From positions 1-64,000 of the forward strand of contig CAZGSQ010000001.1 in NCBI GenBank assembly GCA_964528535.1: DNA of 64,000 bases. The letters are read 5' to 3'. The notes below the pieces were generated by a model. The model worked only from the letters and a program-made list of their open reading frames with translations, searched no databases and was not told the origin of the DNA. The position numbers and the translations under genes are program-made. Below are positions 34,691 to 43,113 of the stretch, in pieces. Each line of letters starts with the position of its first letter. Position 1 is the first letter of the stretch. This stretch comes from CAINVV01 sp964528535 (GTDB lineage: Bacteria > Bacteroidota > Bacteroidia > Bacteroidales > Prolixibacteraceae).

Positions 34691-35509
34691 ATGACGATTG
34701 AAAGTATTACGGAGCAAGATTCTCTTTACCACGATTTAGAGAAAATGACTGTAAAAGAGCTACTTCAGCATATTCATGAGGAAGACAGGAAAGTCTTGCC
34801 AGCAGTACATTCCGTATTGCCTCAAGTCGAAGAACTTGTTGAACAAGTCTATACTAGAATGAAGAAGGGGGGAAGGCTTTTTTACATGGGTGCCGGAACG
34901 AGTGGCAGGCTTGGGATTCTGGATGCATCAGAAATTCCTCCTACCTTTGGCGTTGGCTATGGATTGGTGATCGGAATGATTGCCGGAGGCGACAGAGCCA
35001 TTCGCAAGGCAGTGGAAGCTGCTGAGGATGATGAGGAGATTGGATGGAAAGAGTTGGAGAAATTTGAAATCAATGAATTAGATACTGTCGTCGGTATCGC
35101 GGCATCTGGTCGTACACCCTATGTCGTAGGTGCAGTAAAAAAGGCAAGAGCGCACAAGATACTTACTGCATGTATTGTAAACAATCCGGGGAGTATTTTG
35201 GCAAAACATGTTGATATTGCCATCGAGGCAGTAGTTGGACCTGAATTCGTTACCGGGAGTACGCGTATGAAATCCGGTACATCACAAAAGCTGATACTAA
35301 ACATGGTTACTACTTCTGTGATGATCAAGCTTGGAAGGGTGAAGGGAAATAAAATGGTCAACATGCAGCTTACAAATCAAAAGCTTGTACACAGAGGTAC
35401 CCGAATGATTGTCAGTGAATTGGGTTATAGCGAAGACAAAGCAAAACGGCTTTTGTTGCTGCATGGTTCTGTGAACGAGGTATTAAATGCAGCCAGAAAT
35501 GAAAAGTAA
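34691..35509 (+). CDS. murQ: N-acetylmuramic acid 6-phosphate etherase MurQ
   Basis: 272 residues from the ATG at 34691; a longer frame upstream overlaps murK and is not needed. MurQ removes the lactyl ether from MurNAc-6-phosphate, giving GlcNAc-6-phosphate and lactate in the cytosol. The SIS domain shows FYMGAGTSGRLGILDASE with the catalytic Glu, PTFGV, VVGIAASGRTPYV and EFVTGSTRMKSGTSQK, then a C-terminal helical tail. The length is slightly below the roughly 300 residues of E. coli MurQ, with a shorter C-terminus as in other Bacteroidota. It ends in a strong terminator at 35518-35562. Confidence 0.95.
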   Translation: MTIESITEQDSLYHDLEKMTVKELLQHIHEEDRKVLPAVHSVLPQVEELVEQVYTRMKKGGRLFYMGAGTSGRLGILDASEIPPTFGVGYGLVIGMIAGGDRAIRKAVEAAEDDEEIGWKELEKFEINELDTVVGIAASGRTPYVVGAVKKARAHKILTACIVNNPGSILAKHVDIAIEAVVGPEFVTGSTRMKSGTSQKLILNMVTTSVMIKLGRVKGNKMVNMQLTNQKLVHRGTRMIVSELGYSEDKAKRLLLLHGSVNEVLNAARNEK

Positions 35510-35517
35510 GTAACTAT

Positions 35518-35562
35518 AAGTTGTAAAAAAAGGAGGAAATTTTCCTCCTTTTTTTACAACTT
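35518..35562. terminator. Perfect bidirectional terminator between murQ and sucD
   Basis: A 22-bp perfect palindrome (arms 35518-35539 and 35541-35562 around a single T) contains GGAGG/CCTCC flanked by A7 and T7 tracts, so it has the form of a rho-independent terminator in both directions. It includes the first two bases of the sucD stop codon. It should end the murK-murQ transcript and the sucC-sucD transcript. Confidence 0.93.
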
Positions 35563-36430
35563 ATTTCATCACTTGTTTCAGCAAGTCAGGTATTTCACTA
35601 GGAATCTTGGCTACTTTCACGCCGACTCTCTCAAAGGCTTTTATTTTCTCCTCGGCCGTTCCACTCCCACTGGAGATGATTGCACCTGCATGTCCCATCC
35701 TTTTCCCCGGTGGAGCAGACTGGCCGGCGATAAAGGCAACAACCGGTTTGGTAACATGGTCCTGGATAAATTGGGCAGCACGTTCCTCAGCGTCGCCGCC
35801 AATTTCTCCAATGAGTACGATGGCTTCTGTGGCTGGATCATCCTGAAACATTTGCAACAGCTCAAGATAGTATAGCCCTGCAACTGGATCTCCCCCAATT
35901 CCGACACAAGTACTCTGGCCAATTCCATTGCTGGTAAGTTGATAGACCATTTCATAAGTCAGCGTCCCGCTGCGGCTCATCAGCCCAACATTCCCCTGCA
36001 GAAATATATTGCCTGGCAGGATACCTACCAGAGCCTCCCACGGAGAGATTAAACCCGGGCAGTTTGGTCCTATCAGTTGGGTCCCTTTTTTAGCCAGATA
36101 AGGCATCACTTTGACCATGTCGAGTGTTGGTACACCCTCGGAGATGGCAATTACCAGTCCGATGCCTGCTTCAGAGGCCTCCAGGATCGCGTCAGCTGCC
36201 AGATGGGCAGGAACAAAGATAATAGAGGTATTGGCTCCTGTGGCTTGTATGGCAGCTTCAACAGTATTGAAAACAGGAATGCCATCGACACTTGATCCTC
36301 CTTTTCCAGGAGAGACTCCAGCAACAACGTTTGTTCCATATGCCTTCATCTTGCCTGCATGAAAACTTCCATCCCTGCCTGTGATTCCCTGCACCAGTAA
36401 TTTTGTATTTTGATTGACTAAAATGCTCAT
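35561..36430 (-). CDS. sucD: Succinyl-CoA synthetase alpha subunit
   Basis: 289 residues, standard length. The CoA-binding Rossmann domain has VQGITGRDGSFHAGKM and VAGVSPGKGG, and the ligase domain carries the phosphohistidine loop GKRMGHAGAIISSGSGT. With SucC it converts succinyl-CoA and NDP to succinate, CoA and NTP in the TCA cycle. It follows sucC by 26 bases on the same strand, as a two-gene operon. Confidence 0.97.
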   Translation of the reverse strand: MSILVNQNTKLLVQGITGRDGSFHAGKMKAYGTNVVAGVSPGKGGSSVDGIPVFNTVEAAIQATGANTSIIFVPAHLAADAILEASEAGIGLVIAISEGVPTLDMVKVMPYLAKKGTQLIGPNCPGLISPWEALVGILPGNIFLQGNVGLMSRSGTLTYEMVYQLTSNGIGQSTCVGIGGDPVAGLYYLELLQMFQDDPATEAIVLIGEIGGDAEERAAQFIQDHVTKPVVAFIAGQSAPPGKRMGHAGAIISSGSGTAEEKIKAFERVGVKVAKIPSEIPDLLKQVMK

Positions 36431-36456
36431 GTCTTTTAAATAAAATTGTTCTACAA

Positions 36457-37587
36457 TTATTTACACAATTCAATGGCTTTTTGAGCAGCCTGACTCATGG
36501 TTTCAACGATAGGCAGATTCGCTTGTTTCAAAATCTCGAGACCCTCTTTGGAGTTGGTACCCGATAGACGAACGACAATTGGAACCTCTACCTTGATCTT
36601 TTCGAGCGCAATAATCAATCCGCGGGCCACATCGTCGCATCTTGTTATACCTCCAAAAATGTTAATCATGACAACTTTGACATTTTTGTCGGAAAGGATG
36701 AGGTTCATGGCATCAATTACTTTTTGTGGATTGGAGCTCCCTCCAATATCCAGGAAATTGGCTGGTTCACCGCCGAAATATTTGATCAGGTCGAGCGTGG
36801 CCATGGCCAAACCTGCGCCATTTACCATACAACCGATTGAACCATCCAACCGGATGTAAGTCAAACCTTTATCCTTAGCGTCCAGCTCCTTTAACTCATC
36901 TTCGGTTGGTTCATTTAGTGCTTCGATTGCACTTTGACGAAACAAGGCATTGTCGTCGAAATTCATCTTGCCATCAAGAGCTAACAGTTTCCCATCATCT
37001 GTGATGACCAATGGATTGATCTCCACGAGTGAGGAGTCAGTATCCATAAATATACGGTATAATTTCTGGAATAGATCGGCCCCCTGCTTCACAAGGTTGA
37101 AATCACTGAAAAGCGCAAAGGCAATTTTTCTGGCAAGAAATGGCGTAAGTCCCAAATCCGGATCGATGATAAATTTGTGTATAGCATCCGGATTGTCTTT
37201 GGCAACCTCCTCGATTTCTACACCACCCTCGCTACTGGCCATGAAAATAACCGATTTAGAATTTCGGTCAATGGTCAGTCCTACATAAAATTCAGATGAA
37301 AATTTTACGCCCTGGGCAATAAGAATCTTCTCAACTGTGTAGCCTTTGATATCCATACCGAGGATTTTTCCCGCCATTTCGGGTACATCCTCTTTGGTTC
37401 TGGCCAATTTTACGCCTCCGGCTTTCCCTCTTCCACCTACCAGTACCTGAGCCTTGACGACAACGGGAAGTCCCAGTTTTTCAGCTGCAACAACAGCTTC
37501 TGTCACAGTGTAACAGACAACCTCTTCGGTCACCGGAATCCGGTAGCGGGAAAAAATCTCTTTCGCTTGATATTCGTGAATCTTCAT
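36457..37587 (-). CDS. sucC: Succinyl-CoA synthetase beta subunit
   Basis: 376 residues. The ATP-grasp domain begins MKIHEYQAKEIFSRYRIPV and has VKAQVLVGGRGKAGGVKLA. The ligase CoA domain includes GAGLAMATLDLIKYFGGEPANF and MINIFGGITRCDDVA. It provides the nucleotide-binding half of succinyl-CoA synthetase. First gene of the sucC-sucD operon, divergent from the YitT gene with a 154-base AT-rich intergenic region. Confidence 0.97.
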   Translation of the reverse strand: MKIHEYQAKEIFSRYRIPVTEEVVCYTVTEAVVAAEKLGLPVVVKAQVLVGGRGKAGGVKLARTKEDVPEMAGKILGMDIKGYTVEKILIAQGVKFSSEFYVGLTIDRNSKSVIFMASSEGGVEIEEVAKDNPDAIHKFIIDPDLGLTPFLARKIAFALFSDFNLVKQGADLFQKLYRIFMDTDSSLVEINPLVITDDGKLLALDGKMNFDDNALFRQSAIEALNEPTEDELKELDAKDKGLTYIRLDGSIGCMVNGAGLAMATLDLIKYFGGEPANFLDIGGSSNPQKVIDAMNLILSDKNVKVVMINIFGGITRCDDVARGLIIALEKIKVEVPIVVRLSGTNSKEGLEILKQANLPIVETMSQAAQKAIELCK

Positions 37588-37671
37588 ATCTATCTATTTT
37601 GATTAAAATAAGTTCGTCAATAAAAAAATTTGATTTTTAGCCAATTCGAATTTTTTGCTTGAAAAGTTTAG

Positions 37672-37704
37672 TTTGTTAATTCGATGTGAAATTAAATAAA
37701 TTTT
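37672..37704 (+). promoter_or_regulatory. Candidate -33/-7 promoter of the YitT-M23 operon
   Basis: TTTG at 37672-37675 is followed after 21 bases by TAAATTTT at 37697-37704, a 5-of-6 match to TAnnTTTG. The start codon lies 37 bases further. The region is very AT-rich, which lowers specificity. Confidence 0.4.
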
Positions 37705-37741
37705 TAAAAAAGATTTAATTTAGCACTCCTAAATATTCCCC

Positions 37742-38599
37742 ATGAGCAAGAATTTATTTTCTAAAATCCAAATGTACACTTTCATGATCATCGGATTGGC
37801 TCTGTATGCTTTTGGGGTGACGGCATTTCTGATTCCATTGAAGATTACAGCGGGTGGAGTAACGGGAATCTCAATGCTCATCTATTATGCGACAGGTATC
37901 CCAACCGGATATCCATATTTCATTATCAACAGCTTTCTGGTCATTGTTGCAATCCGGGTTCTTGGAACAGGTTTTGGTCTCAAAACCTTATTTAGTATGA
38001 TAGTTATCTCTATACTGCTCAATATTATGCAGATTTTTATTAAAGAACCACTTGTGAAAGATATTTTTCTGTCATCTGTCTTGGGTGGTATTCTGGGAGG
38101 CGTCGGATTGGGCATCACTTTCAACCAGGGAGGCAGTACTGGCGGAACTGATATCATTGCCATGATCATTAACAAATACAGGAACATTAGTCCGGGCAAG
38201 ATCATTTTGTATTGCGATGTCATCATCATCAGCTCTTCATTTTTTGTTCTTAATTCAGTTGAAAAACTGGTTTATGGTTATGTAACGATGTGGGTAGTTG
38301 CCTATTCCATTGATGCTTTTCTTACTGGGGCGCAGCAATCTGTACAACTTTTTATATTTTCAGAAAAATATGAGTTGATTGCCGACTACATCAACACAGA
38401 ATCACGGCGTGGATTGACCATCATTGATGGGACGGGATGGTATACTAAAAAGAGTGTCAAGATGATTATGACGGTGGTTAGGAAGAGGGAGTCGCCGATG
38501 ATCTTTCAAAAAATAAAGGAGATTGATCCCGAGGCTTTTATCTCACAGGGATCTGTCATGGGTGTTTATGGAAAGGGGTTCGATGAAATCAGACATTAA
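37742..38599 (+). CDS. YitT family membrane protein (DUF161-DUF2179)
   Basis: 285 residues. Five to six N-terminal membrane helices include the family motif KITAGGVTGISMLIYYATGIP and FNQGGSTGGTDIIAMI. The C-terminal 80 residues form the soluble DUF2179 domain (RGLTIIDGTGWYT, then VVRKRESPMIFQKIKEIDP, ending VMGVYGKGFDEI). YitT proteins are widespread membrane proteins of unresolved transport function. The last 17 bases overlap the start of the M23 peptidase gene, so the two are co-expressed. Confidence 0.92.
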   Translation: MSKNLFSKIQMYTFMIIGLALYAFGVTAFLIPLKITAGGVTGISMLIYYATGIPTGYPYFIINSFLVIVAIRVLGTGFGLKTLFSMIVISILLNIMQIFIKEPLVKDIFLSSVLGGILGGVGLGITFNQGGSTGGTDIIAMIINKYRNISPGKIILYCDVIIISSSFFVLNSVEKLVYGYVTMWVVAYSIDAFLTGAQQSVQLFIFSEKYELIADYINTESRRGLTIIDGTGWYTKKSVKMIMTVVRKRESPMIFQKIKEIDPEAFISQGSVMGVYGKGFDEIRH

Positions 38600-39923
38600 A
38601 TCCAGAATTTTCAAACGTCTGAAAAAGGCCGGAACCAGATCTACAAGGAAGAAATATTTTCCTGAATGGTTTTTGGGAACCTCGCTGTTCCTGCTGATGA
38701 TTTTCACCTTTTCCCGAATTATGTGGTACAATTACATGATTCCGGCAGTGGACTACAGGGAAGATATATTGCTGGCAGAACCAAAGCTCTTGTATGGATT
38801 ACCAGTCGATTCTTTCCATGTAGAAGAGAATTCCCTAAGAAAAAATGAGAGTCTCTCAGACATTCTAACAGCGAGGGGTGTATCATCGACAGTTATCGAC
38901 CGTATTGCGCATCTGCCAAATTCTATTTTTGATCTCAGACGAATGAAAGTCGGAAATGATTATGCACTCTTCTATTCAAGAGATTCATTACGCACACCAC
39001 TCTTTTTCATCTATGCAGAAAATCCGGTTAACTACTTCATTTACAACCTTTCCTTTGATTCTTGCAAAGTGATCGCCGGCAAAAATGAGGTGAAGACTGA
39101 ACGAAAAATTGCAACAGGTGTGATCAATTCATCCCTTTGGAATGCCATGAAAGAGAACAACCTGGATCCCATGCTGGCCATTCAGTTGTCTGAATTATTT
39201 GCCTGGACCATCGATTTTTTTGCCATTCAAAAGGGGGATTATTTCACGGTAGTTTATGATCAGGATTTTGTAAAGGGGGAAAAAATAGGTATAGGCAAAA
39301 TTCATGCGGCGGTCTTCAACTCTTCCGGTCAGGATTTTTATGCCATTCATTTCGAGCAGGAAGACGGACAGAGCTATTTTGATGACCAGGGAAGGAGTAT
39401 CCGGAAGGAGTTTCTGAAGGCTCCTTTGAAATTTTCAAGGATCAGTTCCAGGTTCTCAGCTGCGAGAATGCATCCAGTGCTTCGGATTGTGAGACCTCAC
39501 TTTGGTGTGGACTATGCGGCTCCTACCGGGACACCTGTCTATTCAATTGGTGATGGTGTAGTTCAGACAAGGGCTTACCAGCCGGGCGGAGGGGGTAATT
39601 TCATCAAGATCAAGCACAATTCGGTCTATTCTACGACCTATATGCACCTCTCAAAATTTGAAAGTGGTGTTCAATCCGGGTCACGTGTCAAACAAGGGCA
39701 GGTAATTGGCTATGTTGGCGCGACAGGTCTTGCCTCAGGCCCGCACCTTGATTTCAGGGTTTTTATGAACGGGTTTCCTGTAGATCCACTAAAAATGAAA
39801 TCATTACCGGCTAATCCGGTGACCTCAAACAATATGGCAAATTTTAAAACGATCCGGGATAAACTCCTAAAAGAATTAAAGAGTACCAAAACTACTCCTT
39901 CAAAAAAGAAATTGTTATTCTAA
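38583..39923 (+). CDS. M23-family peptidoglycan endopeptidase, membrane anchored, with an altered zinc motif
   Basis: 446 residues from the ATG at 38583, the start that gives a normal N-terminus before the membrane segment at about 28-50. A LysM/OapA-like linker (residues 85-130) and a middle domain precede the LytM-type M23 domain (about 285-400). His306 and Asp310 of HFGVDYAAPTGTPVY and His355 of YMHLSKF are present. The final motif reads GPHLDFRV, so the usual HxH is His388-Leu-Asp390, with the third zinc ligand changed from His to Asp. I recall this variant in other Bacteroidota M23 proteins. It either uses Asp as ligand or is an activator without catalysis. Confidence 0.88.
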   Translation: MKSDIKSRIFKRLKKAGTRSTRKKYFPEWFLGTSLFLLMIFTFSRIMWYNYMIPAVDYREDILLAEPKLLYGLPVDSFHVEENSLRKNESLSDILTARGVSSTVIDRIAHLPNSIFDLRRMKVGNDYALFYSRDSLRTPLFFIYAENPVNYFIYNLSFDSCKVIAGKNEVKTERKIATGVINSSLWNAMKENNLDPMLAIQLSELFAWTIDFFAIQKGDYFTVVYDQDFVKGEKIGIGKIHAAVFNSSGQDFYAIHFEQEDGQSYFDDQGRSIRKEFLKAPLKFSRISSRFSAARMHPVLRIVRPHFGVDYAAPTGTPVYSIGDGVVQTRAYQPGGGGNFIKIKHNSVYSTTYMHLSKFESGVQSGSRVKQGQVIGYVGATGLASGPHLDFRVFMNGFPVDPLKMKSLPANPVTSNNMANFKTIRDKLLKELKSTKTTPSKKKLLF

Positions 39924-39928
39924 ACCAA

Positions 39929-41020
39929 TCAGCTTTTGTTCTCTTCGGCCAACATCACATCTGCCACAAATTGTCTGATTTGCTGCTCATCATTTTTTCT
40001 GCAAATGAGCAACGTTTTTTGGGATTCAACCACGATGTAATCATGTAAACCTTGTATAACTGCAATTTTTTCCTGCGGCAGATTGACAATACAACCTTCT
40101 GTCTCGTAGGTAAATATCTTTTTGCTTGAAATTGCATTTCCATTTTTATCATGGGGATGGTTCTCGTAGAGCGATCCCCAGGTTCCAAGGTCCGACCACC
40201 CAAAATCTGCGGTCAGAACATAAACATTGTCAGCTTTTTCCATGACTCCGTAGTCAATAGAAATGTTGGGACATTCAGAATAGGTCTTGTTGATAAAAGA
40301 GCGTTCATCCGAAGTATTAATCAATTTTTTGCCATTTTCAAAAAGGGCATTTACTTCAGGCAGGTATTTCTCGAAGGCCTTTTGAATGGCCACTACAGAC
40401 CAGACGAAAATTCCTGAATTCCAGTAAAATTCGCCGGTATCAACGAAAACCTGAGCCATTGCTCTATCAGGTTTCTCTGTGAAGGTCTTTACTTTATAAA
40501 GATTGTCATAATGGTTGAAATCAATTTTCTCATTGACCTGAATATAACCATATCCGGTTTCTGGCCTGGATGGCTGAATGCCTAAGGTAAGAAGCACTTC
40601 ATTCTCGCCCGCAAACTGCAGGCCTTTGTCAATTTCGTTGAGGAAAAGATCCTCCTTCAGTATAAGGTGATCAGAAGGTGAAACTACAATTTTAGCGGTC
40701 GGACAAATGCTCATTATTTTGTGGGTGGCATAAGCAATACACGGGGCGGTATTCCGACGAAGGGGTTCCAGCAAAACCTGTGATTCTTTGAGCAGTGGCA
40801 ATTGTTCCAAAACCAGATCTTTGTAATTTTCGCTTGTAACAATGTACACATTCTCTGCTGGCATTATTCTGTTGAATCTTTCAAAAGTCAACTGTAACAG
40901 CGTTTTTCCAATTCCCAGAATATCAATAAACTGTTTTGGCCTGTCGGCCGTACTCAATGGCCAGAACCTGCTTCCGATTCCACCGGCCATAATAACGCAA
41001 TAGTTTTTACAATTTCCCAT
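39929..41020 (-). CDS. manC: Mannose-1-phosphate guanylyltransferase
   Basis: 363 residues from the ATG at 41020, which puts the nucleotide-binding signature close to the N-terminus (MAGGIGSRFWPLSTADRPKQF). FTEKPDRA, EFYWNSGIFVW and SIDYGVMEKADNVYVL are further family blocks, and the C-terminal beta part ends near KTLLICRKNDEQQIRQF. The enzyme makes GDP-mannose from GTP and mannose-1-phosphate for glycan synthesis. The type II isomerase domain is absent, so it is the single-function form. Convergent with the M23 gene (5-base gap). Confidence 0.93.
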   Translation of the reverse strand: MGNCKNYCVIMAGGIGSRFWPLSTADRPKQFIDILGIGKTLLQLTFERFNRIMPAENVYIVTSENYKDLVLEQLPLLKESQVLLEPLRRNTAPCIAYATHKIMSICPTAKIVVSPSDHLILKEDLFLNEIDKGLQFAGENEVLLTLGIQPSRPETGYGYIQVNEKIDFNHYDNLYKVKTFTEKPDRAMAQVFVDTGEFYWNSGIFVWSVVAIQKAFEKYLPEVNALFENGKKLINTSDERSFINKTYSECPNISIDYGVMEKADNVYVLTADFGWSDLGTWGSLYENHPHDKNGNAISSKKIFTYETEGCIVNLPQEKIAVIQGLHDYIVVESQKTLLICRKNDEQQIRQFVADVMLAEENKS

Positions 41021-41037
41021 GATCAGGCTATTTTTAC

Positions 41038-41045
41038 CAAAATTA
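41038..41045 (-). promoter_or_regulatory. Candidate -7 element (TAATTTTG) of manC
   Basis: Exact TAnnTTTG on the minus strand, 17 bases before the ATG at 41020. It supports that start over the longer frame beginning at 41059, which would lie upstream of the transcription start. Confidence 0.45.
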
Positions 41046-41144
41046 GCATATATTTTCAATTCCTGCTCACTTTGTCATCAAAACTGAATTACAAATAGAA
41101 TCAAGCCATTATTTAAATAATTTGTACTTTTATCAAAAAATTTC

Positions 41145-41885
41145 ATGAGGGCATTCAATGAAATCGGAAACTATTTTTTGTTGATGTACCGGGTTTTCAG
41201 CAGGCCGGAGAAGGGCCTCATTTATTGGCGTCAGTTGCTGCTTGAGATTGAAAAACTGGGAATTCAGTCCATGGGAATCGTAGCCATCATCTCCGTCTTC
41301 ATGGGTGGAATTATAACTCTTCAGCTTACTTACAACATGTCCAATCCCCTGATGCCTACCTATCTCATTGGGCTTGGGAACCGTGATACCCTCATTCTTG
41401 AATTCTCCTGTACTGTTTTAAGTTTGATGCTGGCAGGGAAAGTCGGTTCAAATATTGCCTCTGAGATAGGCAGTATGAAAGTGACCGAACAGATAGATTC
41501 GTTGGAACTGATGGGGGTCAATGCAGCAGCTTTTCTGATACTTCCCAAGACGGTTGCGGTTGTTTTCATTAGTCCGATTCTGTTTATCTTAAGTGTTTTC
41601 TGTGGAATAGTAGGGGGATTAATAGCAGGGCCGATTTCAGGAATTGTTACAGTTGCTGAATACATGAATGGTATCAAGACCATGTTTGTCCCTTTCTTTA
41701 TCACCTTTTCCATTGTCAAGACCTTGGTTTTTGGGTTTTTAATTGCAACCGTTCCAGCGTATTGGGGGTTTAATGTACAAGGCGGAGCCCTCGAGGTAGG
41801 TCGTGCCAGTACGCGTTCTGTGGTAAACACCAGCATACTGATACTCTTCTTCGATTTGATATTGACACAATTGCTTTTCAAATGA
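41145..41885 (+). CDS. mlaE: MlaE-family ABC transporter permease
   Basis: 246 residues with an N-terminal amphipathic segment and five to six membrane helices. Family blocks are GGIITLQLTYNMSNP, LAGKVGSNIASEIGSMKVTEQIDSLELMG and VPAYWGFNVQGGALEVG. MlaE forms the inner-membrane core of phospholipid or MCE-type lipid transport between inner and outer membranes. Its stop overlaps the ATPase start (ATGA). No MCE/MlaD gene follows, so the substrate-binding subunit must be encoded elsewhere. Confidence 0.95.
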   Translation: MRAFNEIGNYFLLMYRVFSRPEKGLIYWRQLLLEIEKLGIQSMGIVAIISVFMGGIITLQLTYNMSNPLMPTYLIGLGNRDTLILEFSCTVLSLMLAGKVGSNIASEIGSMKVTEQIDSLELMGVNAAAFLILPKTVAVVFISPILFILSVFCGIVGGLIAGPISGIVTVAEYMNGIKTMFVPFFITFSIVKTLVFGFLIATVPAYWGFNVQGGALEVGRASTRSVVNTSILILFFDLILTQLLFK

Positions 41886-42652
41886 TAGAGATAAGAAACA
41901 TTAAGAAGTCGTTTGAAAGAAGGGACATTCTCAAGGATATCTCAACAGTTTTTGAGAAAGGCAAGACCAATTTGATCATAGGTCAGAGTGGATCAGGTAA
42001 AACAGTGTTGCTTAAATCGATAGTGCGGCTGATTGAGGTGGATGGAGGCGAGATCCTGTTTGATGGAAGGGACATCAGGCTGATGAATTTCAGTGAGCTT
42101 ATAAAACTTAGACAGGAAATGGGGATGGTTTTTCAGGGGGGAGCCCTCTTCGATTCCTTGAGTGTTGCTGAAAATGTCAGATTTCCCATGGATATGTTTA
42201 CGACCAAGACAACTGGAGAAAAAAATAAGCATGTCGATTTCTGTCTGGATCGAGTCAATATCAAAGGATCGCATCATCTTTTCCCATCTGAAATATCAGG
42301 GGGAATGCGAAAGAGAGTAGCCATTGCAAGAGCCATTGCCCTCAATCCTAAATACCTTTTCTGCGATGAGCCAAACTCCGGACTCGATCCTGTTACCTCG
42401 ATTTTGATTGACAATCTAATCAAAGAGATCACTGTTGAATTCGACATTACTACGCTGATCAATACCCATGATATGAATTCTGTAATGGAAATTGGCGATA
42501 ACATATTGTTTATCTCGGAGGGGGAAAAAGGATGGGAGGGGAACAATACCCAGGTGCTTTTTACAAGAAACAAAAAACTCAACGAGTTTGTATTTGCGTC
42601 TCCTTTGTCGAAACGAATCCGGGATTTAAAGCAAAGGGAGGATGATGAATGA
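41882..42652 (+). CDS. mlaF: MlaF-family ABC transporter ATPase
   Basis: 256 residues with all nucleotide-binding motifs: Walker A IIGQSGSGKTVLLK, Q-loop MVFQGGALFDSLSV, signature EISGGMRKRVAIARAIA, Walker B YLFCDEPNSGLDP and the switch His in NTHDMNS. It powers the MlaE permease encoded immediately upstream. Overlaps both neighbours by 4 bases (ATGA), a tightly coupled three-gene unit with the DUF4296 gene. Confidence 0.95.
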   Translation: MIEIRNIKKSFERRDILKDISTVFEKGKTNLIIGQSGSGKTVLLKSIVRLIEVDGGEILFDGRDIRLMNFSELIKLRQEMGMVFQGGALFDSLSVAENVRFPMDMFTTKTTGEKNKHVDFCLDRVNIKGSHHLFPSEISGGMRKRVAIARAIALNPKYLFCDEPNSGLDPVTSILIDNLIKEITVEFDITTLINTHDMNSVMEIGDNILFISEGEKGWEGNNTQVLFTRNKKLNEFVFASPLSKRIRDLKQREDDE

Positions 42653-43089
42653 GAGGTAGATTTTTTCTAAAGTTGTTTGTATTGCTGCTATTGACAGCTT
42701 GTTCAGGGCATAATCTGCCTTCAGGTGTTTTACCCTCAAAGAAAATGGTTTCTATTCTTGTAGACATCCATCTCTCTGAAGCCATAAACAACCATAAGTA
42801 CAATATCTCCATGATCAGAGACAGCCTTCCCGAAGATCTTTATCTTTCAATCTGTAAAAAGCATCAGGTTGATAGGGCAGATATAGAAAAATCGCTGCTT
42901 TACTATGGAAAGCACACCAAAGAATTTGTCCCTGTTTACAATGAAGTGCTTAATATATTGAGTGAGATGGAGATCAAAGCCAAGAGCGATTCGGCTCGGC
43001 CGATCCATTCGGGTGGGTATGATCTGGATACTTCCAAGATCAAAAAAACCTCACCCACGGCTGTGAAAACAAAAACAGCAGATCATTGA
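42649..43089 (+). CDS. DUF4296 lipoprotein
   Basis: 146 residues with a lipoprotein leader (MRGRFFLKLFVLLLLTACSG). The DUF4296 domain spans about 30-110 (MVSILVDIHLSEAINNHK, then FVPVYNEVLNILSEME), mostly helical. A Lys/Thr-rich tail follows. Function is unknown. Overlap with mlaF suggests either a lipid-transport accessory role or simple co-transcription; I cannot choose. Confidence 0.82.
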   Translation: MRGRFFLKLFVLLLLTACSGHNLPSGVLPSKKMVSILVDIHLSEAINNHKYNISMIRDSLPEDLYLSICKKHQVDRADIEKSLLYYGKHTKEFVPVYNEVLNILSEMEIKAKSDSARPIHSGGYDLDTSKIKKTSPTAVKTKTADH

Positions 43090-43113
43090 ATTCTATTTTG
43101 AAAAATTCTTTGC

